Shown in pieces: positions 31,466 through 32,420 of a DNA stretch of 32,420 bases. The first letter of the stretch is position 1; each line of letters opens with the position of its first letter. The translations under genes and the position numbers were made by a program. The stretch covers positions 1 to 32,420 of the forward strand of contig JARFQW010000137.1 in assembly GCA_029287575.1 (NCBI GenBank), read 5' to 3'. The stretch comes from Gammaproteobacteria bacterium (lineage in GTDB: Bacteria > Pseudomonadota > Gammaproteobacteria > Steroidobacterales > XN24). Under the pieces are notes generated by a model. It was not told where the DNA came from and did not search any database. It saw only the letters and a list, made by a program, of their open reading frames with translations.

Positions 31466-31747
31466 ATGGTCGGGTCCGGCTCGCGCAGGGAAGTCAGAGC
31501 GCTGGAACGTCTGGTTCGGTCTCTTTGTGCCGAAGTGGAACTCGTGGCGACACGCGAAGCGCCCGGCAACCGCCACCGCGCATGCAACGAGACGGCGCTC
31601 CAGCTGGAGGCCTTCGAAGAGCGCCGCGAAGAAGCGCTGGCCGCCCTCAGACCCGGTGACGAACCGGCCATGTTCCGCATCGGCAGGCTAAAGCGCATTG
31701 CCGAGGCGCTGGCCTGTTCCCGGGACTTCTTTCGCCGGGCCATCTAA
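31466..31747 (+). CDS. Small soluble protein of unknown function
   Basis: The 93-residue protein is charged and helical (ALERLVRSLCAEVELVATRE; LQLEAFEERREEALAALRPG). Third codon positions are strongly G/C, as in its neighbours, supporting coding. The ATG has GGGAG 11 nt upstream, a weak site. It follows the patatin gene by 70 nt. No family recognised. Confidence 0.55.
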   Translation: MVGSGSRREVRALERLVRSLCAEVELVATREAPGNRHRACNETALQLEAFEERREEALAALRPGDEPAMFRIGRLKRIAEALACSRDFFRRAI

Positions 31748-31842
31748 GCTTCAGCTGACCCGGGCGGCCGGAAGCCAGCCGTCGTGACCGGAGCGGTCCT
31801 GTCGCGCCGAGCCGCGCGAAATCTCTGTTCATCACCTTTTGT

Positions 31843-32420
31843 GTGGGCGCCCTCGCGACCTTGGCGATACCGGCGGCAATCCTGACCACGCCGGTGGTGC
31901 TGCGCCAGCCGAGAAGCTTTGCCCGCCTGCTCCCGGTCGTGACGGCGGTTGCCGCCGGTCTGGTGCTTGCCCTTGCAGCCGGAAGCCAGAGACCGGACCT
32001 CCAGGCCATCGCGGTCGCCGGGGCAATCGGTTTTGCCGCCTGCAATTTCTGGTACTCCCGCTTTGGGCGGGCACCCAGCGCCGTGCTGCTGCCGGGCGAA
32101 CGTCTGCCGTAGTTCGAACTGGTGTCGGCGGACGGTTCGGTCATCGACTCGGCATGCTTCGCCGGCAGGCCGTGGCTGCTTCTGTTTCATCGCGGCAACT
32201 GGTGTCCGTTCTGTGTCGCCCAGGTGCGCGAGCTGGCGGCAATCTACCGTGCGCTGACTGATGCCGGAATCGGTCTGGTCGTGATCAGTCCGCAGTCGGA
32301 AACCCGGACCGCGGCCCTCGCCCGCCGGTTCGACGTGCCCATGAGCTTCCTGTCGGACCCGGGGGGGCGGGCGGCCGGTGCGCTGGGGATCGACGCACCA
32401 GGATGGCCCCCGGCCGGGCT
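31843..32420 (+). pseudogene. Membrane-anchored peroxiredoxin-like gene split by an in-frame amber codon
   Basis: From GTG at 31843 the frame encodes two or three TM segments (VGALATLAIPAAILTTPVVL; LLPVVTAVAAGLVLALAAGS), then FWYSRFGRAPSAVLLPGERL P. A TAG stops it at 32110-32112. In the same frame translation goes on without a break to the window end: FELVSADGSVIDSACFAGRP, then LLLFHRGNWCPFCVAQVREL (CxxC-like site WCPFC), then VVISPQSETRTAALARRFDV. This is an AhpC/TSA (peroxiredoxin-like) domain. Family members have one continuous protein ('LPxGxxLPxFEL'). One substitution (for example CAG or GAG to TAG) explains the break. A clear start is lacking (frame open from 31759). It runs off the window. 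Confidence 0.7.

Noticed and set aside
32110..32112. Pyrrolysine or programmed amber recoding
   Set aside because: No pyl genes or recoding signal are visible and the position is a linker, not a catalytic site. A mutation or base-call error is simpler.
1..32420. CRISPR arrays, tRNA genes, insertion sequences, prophage
   Set aside because: Scanning for regular direct repeats, cloverleaf-like segments, transposase motifs and phage structural genes showed none.

Overview
The window is about 32.4 kb of GC-rich bacterial chromosome (strong G/C third-position bias, almost no non-coding space). It carries no rRNA, tRNA, CRISPR array, insertion sequence or phage gene that I can see. Family content (PqiB/PqiC, TolC-type RND pump, PhoPQ-like two-component pair, AlkB with rubredoxin, bacterial wax-ester synthase, PutP, endonuclease V) points to a Gram-negative proteobacterium. 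It is most likely a high-GC gammaproteobacterium with hydrocarbon and storage-lipid metabolism. Genus cannot be set from the sequence alone.

Layout: (1) 1-1049, the end of a PqiB-like MCE transporter gene and its PqiC lipoprotein. (2) 1114-1773 minus, a tetraheme NapC/NirT-type cytochrome. (3) 1851-8227, a TetR repressor divergent from a complete adaptor / RND pump / outer-membrane factor operon, with a clear operator between them. (4) 8224-9159 minus, a membrane-anchored TerB-like protein. (5) 9302-11792, an AraC-type regulator divergent from alkane monooxygenase alkB and an overlapping rubredoxin gene. (6) 11806-13126, endonuclease V and a small heat-shock protein, divergent. (7) 13241-22316, the most unusual part, described below. 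(8) 22339-24109, a LolA/DUF4412-like exported protein and a rhomboid protease. (9) 24139-28384 minus, a likely four-gene run: wax-ester synthase/DGAT, PutP-type symporter, GNAT acetyltransferase, small membrane protein. (10) 28529-31395, an exported DPP-III-like metallopeptidase translationally coupled to a patatin-like lipase, then a small unknown ORF. At the right edge is a membrane-anchored peroxiredoxin-like gene interrupted by one in-frame amber codon.

Region 7 looks like a poorly described envelope system. On the minus strand a four-gene unit encodes a glycine-zipper (YcfJ-like) protein, a PepSY protein, a PhoP-like response regulator and a PhoQ-like kinase. Divergent from it is an eight-gene unit, nearly all of whose genes overlap by 4 nt. 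It encodes a secreted helical protein, a cysteine-rich lipoprotein, a four-TM protein with MotA/TolQ/ExbB-like motifs, a one-TM protein with an ExbD/TolR-like Asp at the head of its TM, a large lipoprotein, a TM protein ending in a SPOR-like domain, a lytic transglycosylase with its own SPOR-like domain, and a degenerate paralogue of the YcfJ-like protein. Between the two units lies a 41-bp dyad of four CTGAAC-type half-sites with 11-bp periodicity, typical of OmpR/PhoP-family sites. I infer an ion-gradient-powered peptidoglycan or outer-membrane machine under control of the adjacent two-component system. The gene content and dyad are seen directly; the function is inference.

All coordinates and motifs come from reading the sequence. 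No database search was run, so family names rest on motif recognition.
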